From Myxococcales bacterium (lineage in GTDB: Bacteria; Myxococcota; Myxococcia; Myxococcales; Anaeromyxobacteraceae), in the NCBI GenBank assembly GCA_021779335.1, contig JAJYAW010000082.1, positions 1 to 9,236 on the forward strand: 9,236 nucleotides of DNA, given 5' to 3'. The position numbers were made by a program, and so were the translations under genes. How positions within the stretch are numbered: the stretch's first letter is position 1; each line of letters starts with the position of its first letter. Shown in pieces: positions 1 to 7,146 of this stretch. The notes below the pieces were generated by a model. It was not told the DNA's origin. It saw only the letters and a list, made by a program, of their open reading frames with translations, and searched no databases.

Positions 1-569
1 CCGCGAGGCCCGCGGCGACGCCCGCGGCGACGCCGGCACCGCCGCGCCCCGCCCCCGCGCCACCGCCGCCACCCGCGGTCATCGCGCCACCTTCACCCGC
101 CGCCCTGGAGGATGACTGGAGCGACGTCCAGGCCGCGGCGCCGGTCAGCGCCCCGGAGCCGCTGCTCGACTTCGAGCCCGAGCCCATGGCCGCCGAGCCG
201 CCGCCGAGCGCGCCCGCGCCCATCGAGATCTCGGAGGAGCCCATCCCGGCGCTCGAGCTGGCGCCCCTGCACGAGTTCGTGCCGCCGCAGGCCAGCACCG
301 GCCACCAGGTCGCCCACGCGCCCGGCCCGGTCGGCGTCCCCGCCCCGGCCGCCGCCCCGGCCGCGGCGCCCGCCGTCGTCCAGGGTGGCGCCGGGATCAC
401 GCCCGGCCGCGCCTCCCCCGCCGACGGCGGTGAGGCGGTGCTCCGCCAGGCGCTCTCGCAGGCCTCCCGGGACGTCATCGAGCGGGTGGTCTGGGAGGTG
501 GTCCCCCAGCTCGCCGAGACCATCATCCGCGAGAACCTCGAGCGGCTCGTGAGGGCGCGCCAGGGCTGA
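1..569 (+). CDS. C-terminal part of a Pro/Ala-rich, probably response-regulator-type protein (5' truncated)
   Basis: The reading frame is open from the left edge (codon phase begins at base 3) to the TGA at 567-569, so this is the 3' end of a longer gene. What is visible is a long low-complexity linker rich in Pro and Ala, with short acidic patches such as LEDDWSDV and LLDFEPEP, then a compact, probably helical end: VIERVVWEVVPQLAETIIRE followed by NLERLVRARQG. From memory, a short tail of this type (WEVVPxLAExII) occurs at the end of myxobacterial and other deltaproteobacterial proteins that join a receiver or zinc-ribbon domain to a Pro/Ala linker. The N-terminal domain lies outside the window, so function cannot be assigned. 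Methionine 186 is internal to the frame and is probably not the start. valS follows 89 nt downstream on the same strand. Confidence 0.7.
   Translation, partial: ARPAATPAATPAPPRPAPAPPPPPAVIAPPSPAALEDDWSDVQAAAPVSAPEPLLDFEPEPMAAEPPPSAPAPIEISEEPIPALELAPLHEFVPPQASTGHQVAHAPGPVGVPAPAAAPAAAPAVVQGGAGITPGRASPADGGEAVLRQALSQASRDVIERVVWEVVPQLAETIIRENLERLVRARQG
9..34 (+). repeat. 12-bp tandem duplication in the Pro/Ala linker
   Basis: The unit CCCGCGGCGACG occurs at 9-20 and again at 21-32, and the next bases CC begin a third copy that then diverges. It is in frame and encodes the repeated peptide PAAT. It looks like slippage-type expansion of a disordered linker rather than a functional site. Confidence 0.7.
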
Positions 570-614
570 TCCGGCCCGGCCCCTCCAACGGAACCAATCT
601 CGCGCCCCGCCGGC

Positions 615-631
615 CGCCGCCAGGAGCGGCG
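615..631 (+). other. Short GC hairpin upstream of valS
   Basis: CGCCGC at 615-620 can pair with GCGGCG at 626-631 around the loop CAGGA. No T-run follows, so it is not a normal intrinsic terminator. The 89-nt gap between the upstream gene and valS shows no T-box leader and no convincing -35/-10 pair. In DNA of this composition a 6-bp stem may be chance. Confidence 0.2.
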
Positions 632-649
632 CCCCGGTGCAGGGCGCAC

Positions 650-653
650 GGAG
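650..653 (+). promoter_or_regulatory. Ribosome binding site of valS
   Basis: GGAG lies 5 nt before the GTG at 659-661. It decides the valS start, because the first residues from this GTG (ELAKGYEHQEVEARWYAFW) are the normal beginning of a ValRS. Confidence 0.7.
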
Positions 654-658
654 CAGAC

Positions 659-3600
659 GTGGAAGAGAACGGCACGACCAGTCGAACCGAGCTCGCCAAG
701 GGCTACGAGCACCAGGAGGTGGAGGCGCGCTGGTACGCCTTCTGGAAGGGGCGCGGCTACTTCCACGGCGACGAGCACGACCGCTCGCGGCCGGCCTTCT
801 CCATCGTCCTGCCGCCGCCCAACGTGACCGGCTCGCTCCACCTGGGGCACGCCCTCACCGCCACGCTGCAGGACGTCCTCATCCGCTGGAAGAAGCTCTC
901 CGGCTACAACACGATGTGGCTCCCCGGCACCGATCACGCCGGCATCGCGACCCAGATGGTGGTGGAGAAGGAGCTCAAGAAGACCGAGAAGAAGAGCCGC
1001 CACGACCTGGGGCGCGCCGAGTTCCTGAAGCGCGTCTGGGCCTGGAAGGAGCAGTACGGCTCGCGCATCGGCCAGCAGCACCAGGCGCTGGGCGCGGCCC
1101 TCGACTGGGAGCGCGAGCGCTTCACCATGGACGAGGGGCTCTCCCGGGCGGTGCGCGAGGTCTTCGTGCGCCTCCACGAGGAGGGGCTCATCTACCGGGA
1201 GAAGAAGCTCATCAACTGGTGCCCGGACTGCCGCACCGCCCTCTCCGACCTGGAGGTGGAGCACGAGGAGGGGCACCCGGGAGAACTCTGGAGCTTCGCC
1301 TACCCGCTGGCGAGCGGGACGGGCGAGATCGTGGTGGCCACCACCCGCCCCGAGACCATGCTGGGCGACACCGCCGTGGCGGTGCACCCGGACGACGAGC
1401 GGTACCTCGGGCTGGTCGGGCAGAAGGTGCGCCACCCCCTCAGCGGCCGCGAGTTCCCCATCGTGGCCGACGCCGTGCTGGTCGACATGGCCTTCGGCAC
1501 GGGCGCGGTCAAGGTGACGCCGGCGCACGACTTCAACGACTTCGAGGTGGGCAAGCGCCACGGCCTCGAGTTCCTCACCGTCATCGGCCCGGACGGCAAG
1601 ATGACCGCCGCGGCCGGGCCGGTGGCCGGGCTGGACCGCTTCGAGGCCCGCCGGGAGGTCAAGCGCCTCCTCGAGGAGCGGGGGCTGGCCCGCGGGTCGA
1701 AGCCCAACCCCATGGCGCTCGGCCGCTGCCAGCGCTCGCAGACCGTGCTGGAGCCGCTCCTCTCCGACCAGTGGTACGTCAAGATCGCGCCGCTCGCGAA
1801 GCCGGCCATCGAGGCCGTGGAGCAGGGGAGGACGAAGTTCGTCCCCGAGCAGTGGACCAACACCTACATGGCGTGGATGCGCGACATCCACGACTGGTGC
1901 ATCAGCCGCCAGCTCTGGTGGGGGCACCAGATCCCGGCCTGGTACTGCCAGGACGGCCACGTCACGGTGGCGCGCGAGACCCCCCGGGCCTGCTCGACCT
2001 GTGGCGCCGCGGCGCTGCGCCAGGACGAGGACGTCCTCGACACCTGGTTCTCCTCGGGCCTGTGGCCCTTCTCGACCATGGGCTGGCCGGACCGGACCGA
2101 CACGCTCCGGACCTTCTACCCCACCTCCGTCATGGAGACCGGGCACGACATCATCTTCTTCTGGGTGGCCCGGATGATGATGATGGGCCTCCACTTCATG
2201 GGCGAGGTGCCCTTCAGGACCGTCTACCTGCACCCCATGGTGCGCGACGGCAAGGGCCAGAAGATGTCGAAGACCAAGGGGAACGTCATCGACCCCCTGG
2301 AGATCACCGGCAGGTACGGCGCCGACGCGCTGCGCTTCACGCTGGCCGCCCTGACCGCCCAGGGGCGCGACATCAAGCTCGCCAACGAGCGCATCGAGGG
2401 CTACCGGGCCTTCGCCAACAAGCTCTGGAACGCCTCGCGCTTCGCCCTCATGAACCTCACGGGCTACCTGGAGCGGGGCGGCGATCCGGCCGCGGCGGCG
2501 CGCACGGCGGCGGACCGCTGGATCCTGGCCCGCCTGCAGGTGGCAGTGAACGGCACCGTGGAGGCGCTCGAGGCCCTCCGCTTCAACGACGCCGCCAACA
2601 CCGTCTACCACTTCGTGTGGCACGAGCTGTGCGACTGGTACGTCGAGCTGGCCAAGGAGGCCCTCTACGGCGAGGACCCGGTCCAGAAGGCCGGGGCGCA
2701 GGCGGTGCTGGTCCACTGCCTGAAGACCTCGTACCTCCTGCTCCACCCGTTCATGCCCTTCATCACCGAGGAGCTGTGGCACGTGCTGCGCGCCCAGGTG
2801 AGGGCCGAGGCCTGGCCCGACTCGATCATGGCCGGGCGCTACCCGGCGCCGGGCCCGGTCGACGAGGCGGCGGACCGCGCCTTCTCGCCGGTGCTGGGCA
2901 TCATCGACGCCCTCCGGAACATCCGCGGCGAGATGGGCATCCCCTTCAAGGTGGCGCTCGGCCGGGCCACGCCGCTCCACGTGGCGGTGACCGACCCGGC
3001 GGTGCACCGGCTCCTCACCAGCGGCGAGGAGCGGCGGGTGGCCCGCCTGGCCAACGTGGAGCAGCTGGTGCTCCACCTGGCCGCCGCCACGCCGCATGCG
3101 CCGCAGTCCGCGGTGGCGGTTGGGGCCGGCTTCGAGGTGCGGGTGCCGCTGGCCGGGGTCATCGACCTGGCCGCCGAGACGGCGCGCATCGACAAGGAGC
3201 TGGCCAAGGTGGCCGCCGATCTCACGCTGCTGGAGAAGAAGCTGTCGAACCCGAGCTTCGTGGAGAGGGCCCCGGCGGAGGTGGTCGCCAAGGACCGCGC
3301 CAGGGTCGAGGAGCTGCGCGACGCGAGAGTGAAGCTGACCAACCACCGTGCCATGATGACGGGCACGGACAACCAGAGGGAGGATTCACCCATGGAGACG
3401 ACGCCCCCCGCCGTTCCGCCTGCCGACCCCGCGCCCACCACGATGGTCGAGAAGGCCGAGCAGGCCGTCGAGAAGGTCCAGGAGAAGGTCCAGGAGGCCG
3501 TCAAGGCCGTGCAGGCGGCCGAGAAGGCGGTCGAGAAGAAGGCCAAGCCCGCGGTCGCCAAGGCCAGGAAGGCCGTCAAGAAGGCGGTGGCCAGCGGCAA

Positions 3601-3754
3601 GAAGGCCGGCCGGGCGGCCGTGGCCCGCGTGAGGAAGGCGGTCAAGAAGGCCACCGCCAAGAAGAAGCCGGCCCGGCGGGCCGCCAGGAAGGCGGCGCCC
3701 AGGAAGGCGGCCAAGGCGGCCAGGAAGCCCGCCCGGAAGGCCAAGAAGAAGTAG
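659..3754 (+). CDS. valS: Valyl-tRNA synthetase, reading frame continuous with a histone H1-like tail
   Basis: Class I aminoacyl-tRNA synthetase that charges tRNA-Val in the cytoplasm and edits mischarged threonine. The GTG start is preceded by GGAG. The HIGH motif appears as HLGH at residues 61-64 within PPPNVTGSLHLGHAL. CPDC is at 188-191. The CP1 editing domain shows TTRPETMLGDTAV near 228-240. CSTC is at 445-448, a likely second metal-binding pair. The KMSKS motif is KMSKT at 535-539. The anticodon-binding domain follows, and the C-terminal coiled arm carries TARIDKELAK and LEKKLSNPSFVERAPAEVV (about 841-876). A typical ValRS ends near residue 900 (VKLTNHRAMM). Here no stop occurs: a short linker (about 901-911) leads to M912 and a 120-residue Lys/Ala/Arg-rich tail, giving 1031 residues in total. 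The tail may be translated separately (see the nested entry). nadC starts 2 nt after the TAG. ValRS identity is certain; the natural C-terminus is not. Confidence 0.95.
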   Translation: MEENGTTSRTELAKGYEHQEVEARWYAFWKGRGYFHGDEHDRSRPAFSIVLPPPNVTGSLHLGHALTATLQDVLIRWKKLSGYNTMWLPGTDHAGIATQMVVEKELKKTEKKSRHDLGRAEFLKRVWAWKEQYGSRIGQQHQALGAALDWERERFTMDEGLSRAVREVFVRLHEEGLIYREKKLINWCPDCRTALSDLEVEHEEGHPGELWSFAYPLASGTGEIVVATTRPETMLGDTAVAVHPDDERYLGLVGQKVRHPLSGREFPIVADAVLVDMAFGTGAVKVTPAHDFNDFEVGKRHGLEFLTVIGPDGKMTAAAGPVAGLDRFEARREVKRLLEERGLARGSKPNPMALGRCQRSQTVLEPLLSDQWYVKIAPLAKPAIEAVEQGRTKFVPEQWTNTYMAWMRDIHDWCISRQLWWGHQIPAWYCQDGHVTVARETPRACSTCGAAALRQDEDVLDTWFSSGLWPFSTMGWPDRTDTLRTFYPTSVMETGHDIIFFWVARMMMMGLHFMGEVPFRTVYLHPMVRDGKGQKMSKTKGNVIDPLEITGRYGADALRFTLAALTAQGRDIKLANERIEGYRAFANKLWNASRFALMNLTGYLERGGDPAAAARTAADRWILARLQVAVNGTVEALEALRFNDAANTVYHFVWHELCDWYVELAKEALYGEDPVQKAGAQAVLVHCLKTSYLLLHPFMPFITEELWHVLRAQVRAEAWPDSIMAGRYPAPGPVDEAADRAFSPVLGIIDALRNIRGEMGIPFKVALGRATPLHVAVTDPAVHRLLTSGEERRVARLANVEQLVLHLAAATPHAPQSAVAVGAGFEVRVPLAGVIDLAAETARIDKELAKVAADLTLLEKKLSNPSFVERAPAEVVAKDRARVEELRDARVKLTNHRAMMTGTDNQREDSPMETTPPAVPPADPAPTTMVEKAEQAVEKVQEKVQEAVKAVQAAEKAVEKKAKPAVAKARKAVKKAVASGKKAGRAAVARVRKAVKKATAKKKPARRAARKAAPRKAAKAARKPARKAKKK
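3377..3384 (+). promoter_or_regulatory. Internal Shine-Dalgarno before the H1-like coding region
   Basis: AGGGAGGA lies 7 nt upstream of the ATG at 3392-3394. It is the strongest purine-rich ribosome-binding match I see in the window, although it lies inside the valS reading frame. Its position at the junction of the ValRS arm and the H1-like tail supports independent initiation of the tail. Confidence 0.65.
3392..3754 (+). CDS. Histone H1-like Lys/Ala-rich basic protein (nested in frame at the 3' end of valS)
   Basis: From the ATG at 3392 this encodes 120 residues in the same frame as valS (M912 of the long frame). Only 12 kinds of amino acid are used; there are no aromatic residues and no Cys, His, Ile, Leu or Asn. 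Residues 1-17 are Pro/Thr-rich. Residues 18-50 are a mixed-charge helix with regular spacing (VEKAEQAVEKVQEKVQ). The last acidic residue is E48; residues 49-120 hold 33 Lys/Arg, in blocks such as ARKAVKKA, RVRKAVKKATAKKK and ARRAARKAAPRK. This composition matches bacterial H1-like proteins (HctA/BpH1 type) and the C-terminal tails of AlgP and PhaF, which bind DNA non-specifically; DNA or RNA binding here is inferred from composition. The strong Shine-Dalgarno and ATG suggest a separate protein, but the absence of a stop between it and valS leaves a true fusion possible. Confidence 0.6.
   Translation: METTPPAVPPADPAPTTMVEKAEQAVEKVQEKVQEAVKAVQAAEKAVEKKAKPAVAKARKAVKKAVASGKKAGRAAVARVRKAVKKATAKKKPARRAARKAAPRKAAKAARKPARKAKKK
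3566..3729 (+). repeat. Repeated AGGAAGGC octamer in the H1-like region
   Basis: AGGAAGGC occurs exactly at 3566-3573, 3632-3639, 3686-3693 and 3701-3708, with a one-base variant at 3722-3729. Each encodes Arg-Lys read as AGG AAG plus the start of the next Ala codon. Arg before Lys uses AGG at all five of these sites, while other Arg residues in the tail are CGG or CGC. The unit resembles a Shine-Dalgarno. It probably reflects internal duplication of an Arg-Lys-Ala peptide unit. Confidence 0.6.
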
Positions 3755-3756
3755 CC

Positions 3757-4593
3757 ATGGCGAGCCTCTCCGCCCACGGCGAGCGGCTCCTGGACATCGC
3801 CCTCGAGGAGGACCTCCTCCTCGGGGACGCCACCAGCGAGGCCACCATCGACGCCGCGGCCGCCGGCGCGGCCCGGTTCCTCGCCAAGGAGGGGCTGGTC
3901 CTCGCCGGGACCGCGGTGGCGGCGCGCGTCTTCGAGCGGCTCGGGGCGCGGTGCCGCTTCGAGGTGGAGGACGGCGCCCGGCTCGAGCGCGGCGCCTGGT
4001 TCGGGCGGGTCGAGGGGCCCACCCGGGCGCTGCTGGCGGGCGAGCGGACGGCGCTCAACTTCCTGCAGCGCCTCTCCGGGGTCGCCACCGCCACCCGCCG
4101 CTGCGTCGAGGCGCTGGCGGCGGCCGGCGGCCGCACCCGGCTCCTCGACACCCGCAAGACGACGCCCGGCTGGCGGCTGCTGGAGAAGGCCGCGGTGCGG
4201 GCCGGCGGCGGCCACAACCACCGCGTCTCGCTGGGCGACGGCATCCTCATCAAGGACAACCACGTGGCCGCCTGCGGCGGCGTGGCCGAGGCGGTGCGCC
4301 GCGCCAGGGCCCGGGCCGGCGCCATGCTCCGCGTCGAGGTCGAGGTGGTGGACCTGCCCGGCCTGGAGGCCGCCATCGCCGCCGGCGCCGACATCGTCCT
4401 GCTCGACAACATGGAGGACGCCGCCATGGCCGAGGCGGTGCGCCGCGCCGCCGGGCGCGTCAAGCTGGAGGCCTCCGGCAACATGACGCTGGAGCGGCTG
4501 CCGCGCGTGGCCGCCACCGGGGTCGACTACGTGTCGATGGGGGCCATCACCCACTCGGCCGGAGCCGTCGACATCTCGCTCGAGCTCTCCTGA
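3757..4593 (+). CDS. nadC: Nicotinate-nucleotide pyrophosphorylase (quinolinate phosphoribosyltransferase)
   Basis: Converts quinolinate and PRPP to nicotinate mononucleotide, CO2 and PPi in de novo NAD synthesis; cytoplasmic. The 278 residues match the family's usual length. Motifs in order: EEDLLLGDATSE near the N-terminus (17-28), ERTALNFLQRLSGVAT (96-111), DTRKTTPGWRLLEKAAVRAG (131-150) followed by GGHNHR, KDNH (166-169), EVEV (194-197), LLDN (215-218), EASGNM (238-243) and GVDYVSMGAITHS (255-267). These cover the substrate-binding Arg, Lys and His residues and the acidic residues of the barrel. The ATG follows the valS/H1 stop by 2 nt and has only a weak purine run before it, so translation is probably coupled to the upstream frame. 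No nadA or nadB is present in the window. Confidence 0.96.
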   Translation: MASLSAHGERLLDIALEEDLLLGDATSEATIDAAAAGAARFLAKEGLVLAGTAVAARVFERLGARCRFEVEDGARLERGAWFGRVEGPTRALLAGERTALNFLQRLSGVATATRRCVEALAAAGGRTRLLDTRKTTPGWRLLEKAAVRAGGGHNHRVSLGDGILIKDNHVAACGGVAEAVRRARARAGAMLRVEVEVVDLPGLEAAIAAGADIVLLDNMEDAAMAEAVRRAAGRVKLEASGNMTLERLPRVAATGVDYVSMGAITHSAGAVDISLELS

Positions 4594-4609
4594 GGCGAGC
4601 CGCGCGGCG

Positions 4610-5236
4610 CTACCGCACGCGCCCCTCCCCGACCGCCAGCGCCAGCAGCGCCTGCGCGGCGTAGTACAGGGGCAGCCCCACCACCCGGTTCGACAGCCCG
4701 GGCCGGACGAAGCGGTCCCGCGCCACCGCCAGGTCCGAGGCGAAGAAGAGGGCCGCGCCCAGCCGGACCAGCGGCAGGCCCACGCCCAGGGCCAGCCAGA
4801 GCATGGTGCCGATGGCCAGGGCGTAGAGCAGCACCGGCAGTCGCATCGACCCGAGGTGGGGCCAGAGCCAGCGCACCACCAGGGCCGTCGCCGCCGCGAC
4901 CGGCAGGGCCGCCCAGGCGGCCGGGTGGCCCGCGCCGGCGAAGGCGAGGGCGTAGGCGACGTGGGCCAGCAGGAACGCCCCCAGCCCCGCCAGGAAAACC
5001 GGGCGCCGGGCCGAGAGCAGCGCCGCGTCGCCCACCACGGAGAGCGCCAGGCCCGCCACGATCCCGCCCGCGAGCGGCCCCCGCGGCCCCTGGAGCAGCG
5101 CCAGCAGGACGAAGCCCGCCGAGGCGCCGAGCTTGCTGACGGCCCGCGCCGCCGCCGCGCCGCGCGCCTCGGCCGCCAGGTGGGCGAGCACCAGCAGGCC
5201 GATGGCGGCGATGGACGCCAGGGACGCCGAGGTCAT
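4610..5236 (-). CDS. YhhN/TMEM86-family membrane protein, putative lysoplasmalogenase
   Basis: A 208-residue, mostly hydrophobic protein with about seven to eight predicted membrane helices. Family-like motifs are visible: VGDAALL (68-74), AHVAYALAF (91-99), LGAALFFASDLAVARDRF (159-176) and GLPLYYAAQ (187-195). The Asp residues in GDAAL and SDLA and the helix-capping Tyr pair are typical of the YhhN family. Characterised members hydrolyse the vinyl-ether bond of lysoplasmalogens, releasing a fatty aldehyde; that activity is inferred here. The start is uncertain: the chosen ATG (5236-5234) has no clear Shine-Dalgarno, and an in-frame ATG at 5278-5276 would add 14 residues but has its GGGAGG almost touching the start codon. 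It converges with nadC (16-nt gap, no visible terminator) and diverges from birA. Myxobacteria make plasmalogens, so a turnover role would make sense. Confidence 0.85.
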   Translation of the reverse strand: MTSASLASIAAIGLLVLAHLAAEARGAAAARAVSKLGASAGFVLLALLQGPRGPLAGGIVAGLALSVVGDAALLSARRPVFLAGLGAFLLAHVAYALAFAGAGHPAAWAALPVAAATALVVRWLWPHLGSMRLPVLLYALAIGTMLWLALGVGLPLVRLGAALFFASDLAVARDRFVRPGLSNRVVGLPLYYAAQALLALAVGEGRVR

Positions 5237-5295
5237 GCGCCGAGTGCACCACGGCGCGCCGCCCGGCGCCACGCCCATCCCTCCCGGGCCCCGCG

Positions 5296-5324
5296 TTGAC
5301 ACGCCCCGCCCGCCCCCGCACAAT
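5296..5324 (+). promoter_or_regulatory. Sigma70-type promoter of birA
   Basis: TTGACA (5296-5301, perfect -35) is followed after exactly 17 nt by CACAAT (5319-5324, 4 of 6 matches to TATAAT). The expected transcription start is near A5331, only about 5 nt before the birA ATG at 5336. No Shine-Dalgarno is present between. It sits in the 99-nt gap shared with the divergent YhhN gene. I see no BioO-like operator palindrome. Confidence 0.65.
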
Positions 5325-5335
5325 CGCGCCACCGC

Positions 5336-6340
5336 ATGGCCGAGCCGTCCGTCACCGGCAGCGAGGAGCTCGTCCTGGCCTTCCTGGCCGAGGCGGCCGA
5401 CGACGTCGTCTCCGGCGAGGCCATCTCCGACAAGCTCGGCCTCACCCGCGCCGCCGTCTGGAAGCACGTCGAGGCGCTGCGCGGGCAGGGGTACCGCATC
5501 GACGCGGTGGCCTCGCGCGGCTACCGGCTGGTGGCCGTGCCGGATCGGCTGCGCGCCCTCGAGATCCGGCCGCTCCTCAGCACCCACGACGTCGGGCAGG
5601 TGCTCCACTGCCACGAGGAGCTGGGGTCCACCAACGACGAGGCCAAGGCGCTGGCCGACGCCGACGCCGGCCACGGCGAGGTGGTGGTGGCGGAGCGGCA
5701 GACCGGCGGGCGAGGCCGGCGCGGGCGGGGCTGGGTCTCCCCGCCGCGGCGCAACGTGGCCTTCTCCGTCATCCTGCGCCCCGAGGAGCTGCCGCCCAGC
5801 CGCGCCCCCGAGCTCACCCTGGTGGCGGCGGTGGCCGTGTGCGACGCGCTGCGCCACTCCGGCGTGGACGCCGGCATCAAGTGGCCCAACGACGTGCTGG
5901 TGGGCGGCCGCAAGATCGCCGGCATCCTCACCGAGCTGTCCGCCGAGTCGGATCGGGTCCACTGGGTGGTGGTGGGGGTGGGCGTCAACGTGAACGCCCG
6001 CCCGTCGGACTTCCCGGAGGAGCTGCGCGGCCAGGCCACCAGCCTGCTCATCGAGCGGGAGCACCCGTCCCCCCGCGCCCTCTTCCTGGCCGCCTGCCTC
6101 ACCTCGCTGGAGGGCTGGTACGACCGGCACGCGGAGGAGGGCTTCGCCCCCATCCGCCAGGCCTGGCGCGAGCGCTCCGTCACGCTGGGCCAGGACGTCT
6201 CGGTCACCACCGACGGCGCCCAGGTGACCGGCCGGGCCGAGGACATCGACGAGACCGGGGCGCTGCTGGTCCGCACGCCGGCGGGCCTGGTCCGGGTCAC
6301 CTCCGGTGACGTGGCGCTGCTCCGCCCCGCGGCGCGTTGA
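5336..6340 (+). CDS. birA: Biotin--[acetyl-CoA carboxylase] ligase with N-terminal DNA-binding domain
   Basis: Activates biotin with ATP and attaches it to the biotin carboxyl carrier protein of acetyl-CoA carboxylase and other biotin enzymes. The 334 residues match the long, two-function BirA type. A winged helix-turn-helix lies at about 10-66, with recognition region AISDKLGLTRAAVWKHVEAL and the wing GYRI...RGYRL. The catalytic domain has GSTNDEAK (97-104), the biotinyl-AMP loop GRGRRGRGW (125-133), KWPND (182-186) with the catalytic Lys182, GRKIAGILTE (191-200) and VVGVGVNVN (212-220). The C-terminal SH3-like domain is at about 283-331. The HTH suggests repressor capacity, but no biotin synthesis gene or operator is visible. 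coaX follows 31 nt downstream. Confidence 0.95.
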   Translation: MAEPSVTGSEELVLAFLAEAADDVVSGEAISDKLGLTRAAVWKHVEALRGQGYRIDAVASRGYRLVAVPDRLRALEIRPLLSTHDVGQVLHCHEELGSTNDEAKALADADAGHGEVVVAERQTGGRGRRGRGWVSPPRRNVAFSVILRPEELPPSRAPELTLVAAVAVCDALRHSGVDAGIKWPNDVLVGGRKIAGILTELSAESDRVHWVVVGVGVNVNARPSDFPEELRGQATSLLIEREHPSPRALFLAACLTSLEGWYDRHAEEGFAPIRQAWRERSVTLGQDVSVTTDGAQVTGRAEDIDETGALLVRTPAGLVRVTSGDVALLRPAAR

Positions 6341-6365
6341 CCGGCCTCCGGAGCGCGGCTAACCT
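6337..6365 (+). promoter_or_regulatory. Candidate promoter of coaX overlapping the birA stop codon
   Basis: TTGACC (6337-6342, 5 of 6 to the -35 consensus) includes the birA TGA stop. After exactly 17 nt comes TAACCT (6360-6365), which keeps the three most important -10 bases (TA....T). The coaX GTG begins 6 nt after the -10 box, where transcription would be expected to start. The only GGAG upstream of the GTG (6350-6353) is 18 nt away, too far for a normal ribosome binding site. Confidence 0.5.
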
Positions 6366-6371
6366 CGCCGC

Positions 6372-7134
<763 letters not shown>

Positions 7135-7136
<2 letters not shown>

Positions 7137-7139
7137 GGG
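7135..7139 (+). promoter_or_regulatory. Ribosome binding site of the TPR gene
   Basis: GAGGG overlaps the coaX stop codon (TGA 7134-7136) and lies 7 nt before the ATG at 7147. This implies translational coupling with coaX. Confidence 0.6.
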
Positions 7140-7146
7140 CCGGCCG

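Noticed and set aside
570..658. T-box riboswitch or attenuator upstream of valS.
   Set aside because: The gap is only 89 nt, with no T-box sequence, no specifier loop and no terminator/antiterminator pair. T-boxes are also not expected for valS in this lineage.
637..3756. A second frame stays open across all of valS and continues into nadC, as if nadC had a 1040-residue N-terminal extension.
   Set aside because: The extra part is low-complexity Arg/Gly/Ala sequence typical of shadow frames in very GC-rich DNA. valS in the other frame has every family motif, and NadC has its normal length from the ATG at 3757.
2839..4554. Long antisense open frame opposite the end of valS, the H1-like region and nadC.
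   Set aside because: It shows only low-complexity composition and no recognisable domain. Genuine family motifs are on the plus strand over the same interval.
4599..4608. Palindrome GCCGCGCGGC between the nadC and YhhN stop codons as a bidirectional terminator.
   Set aside because: There is no T-run on either side and the perfect palindrome leaves no proper loop. Such palindromes are common by chance at this GC content.
5253..5270. GGCGCGCC and GGCGCC palindromes in the birA/YhhN divergent region as operators.
   Set aside because: They are short, GC-only and of the kind expected by chance here. They do not resemble a BirA operator and are not placed over the promoter elements.
5237..6130. 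The YhhN reading frame stays open upstream through birA, suggesting a 506-residue protein.
   Set aside because: The upstream part is a shadow of birA. The family has about 210 residues and the hydrophobic sequence begins just after the ATG at 5236.
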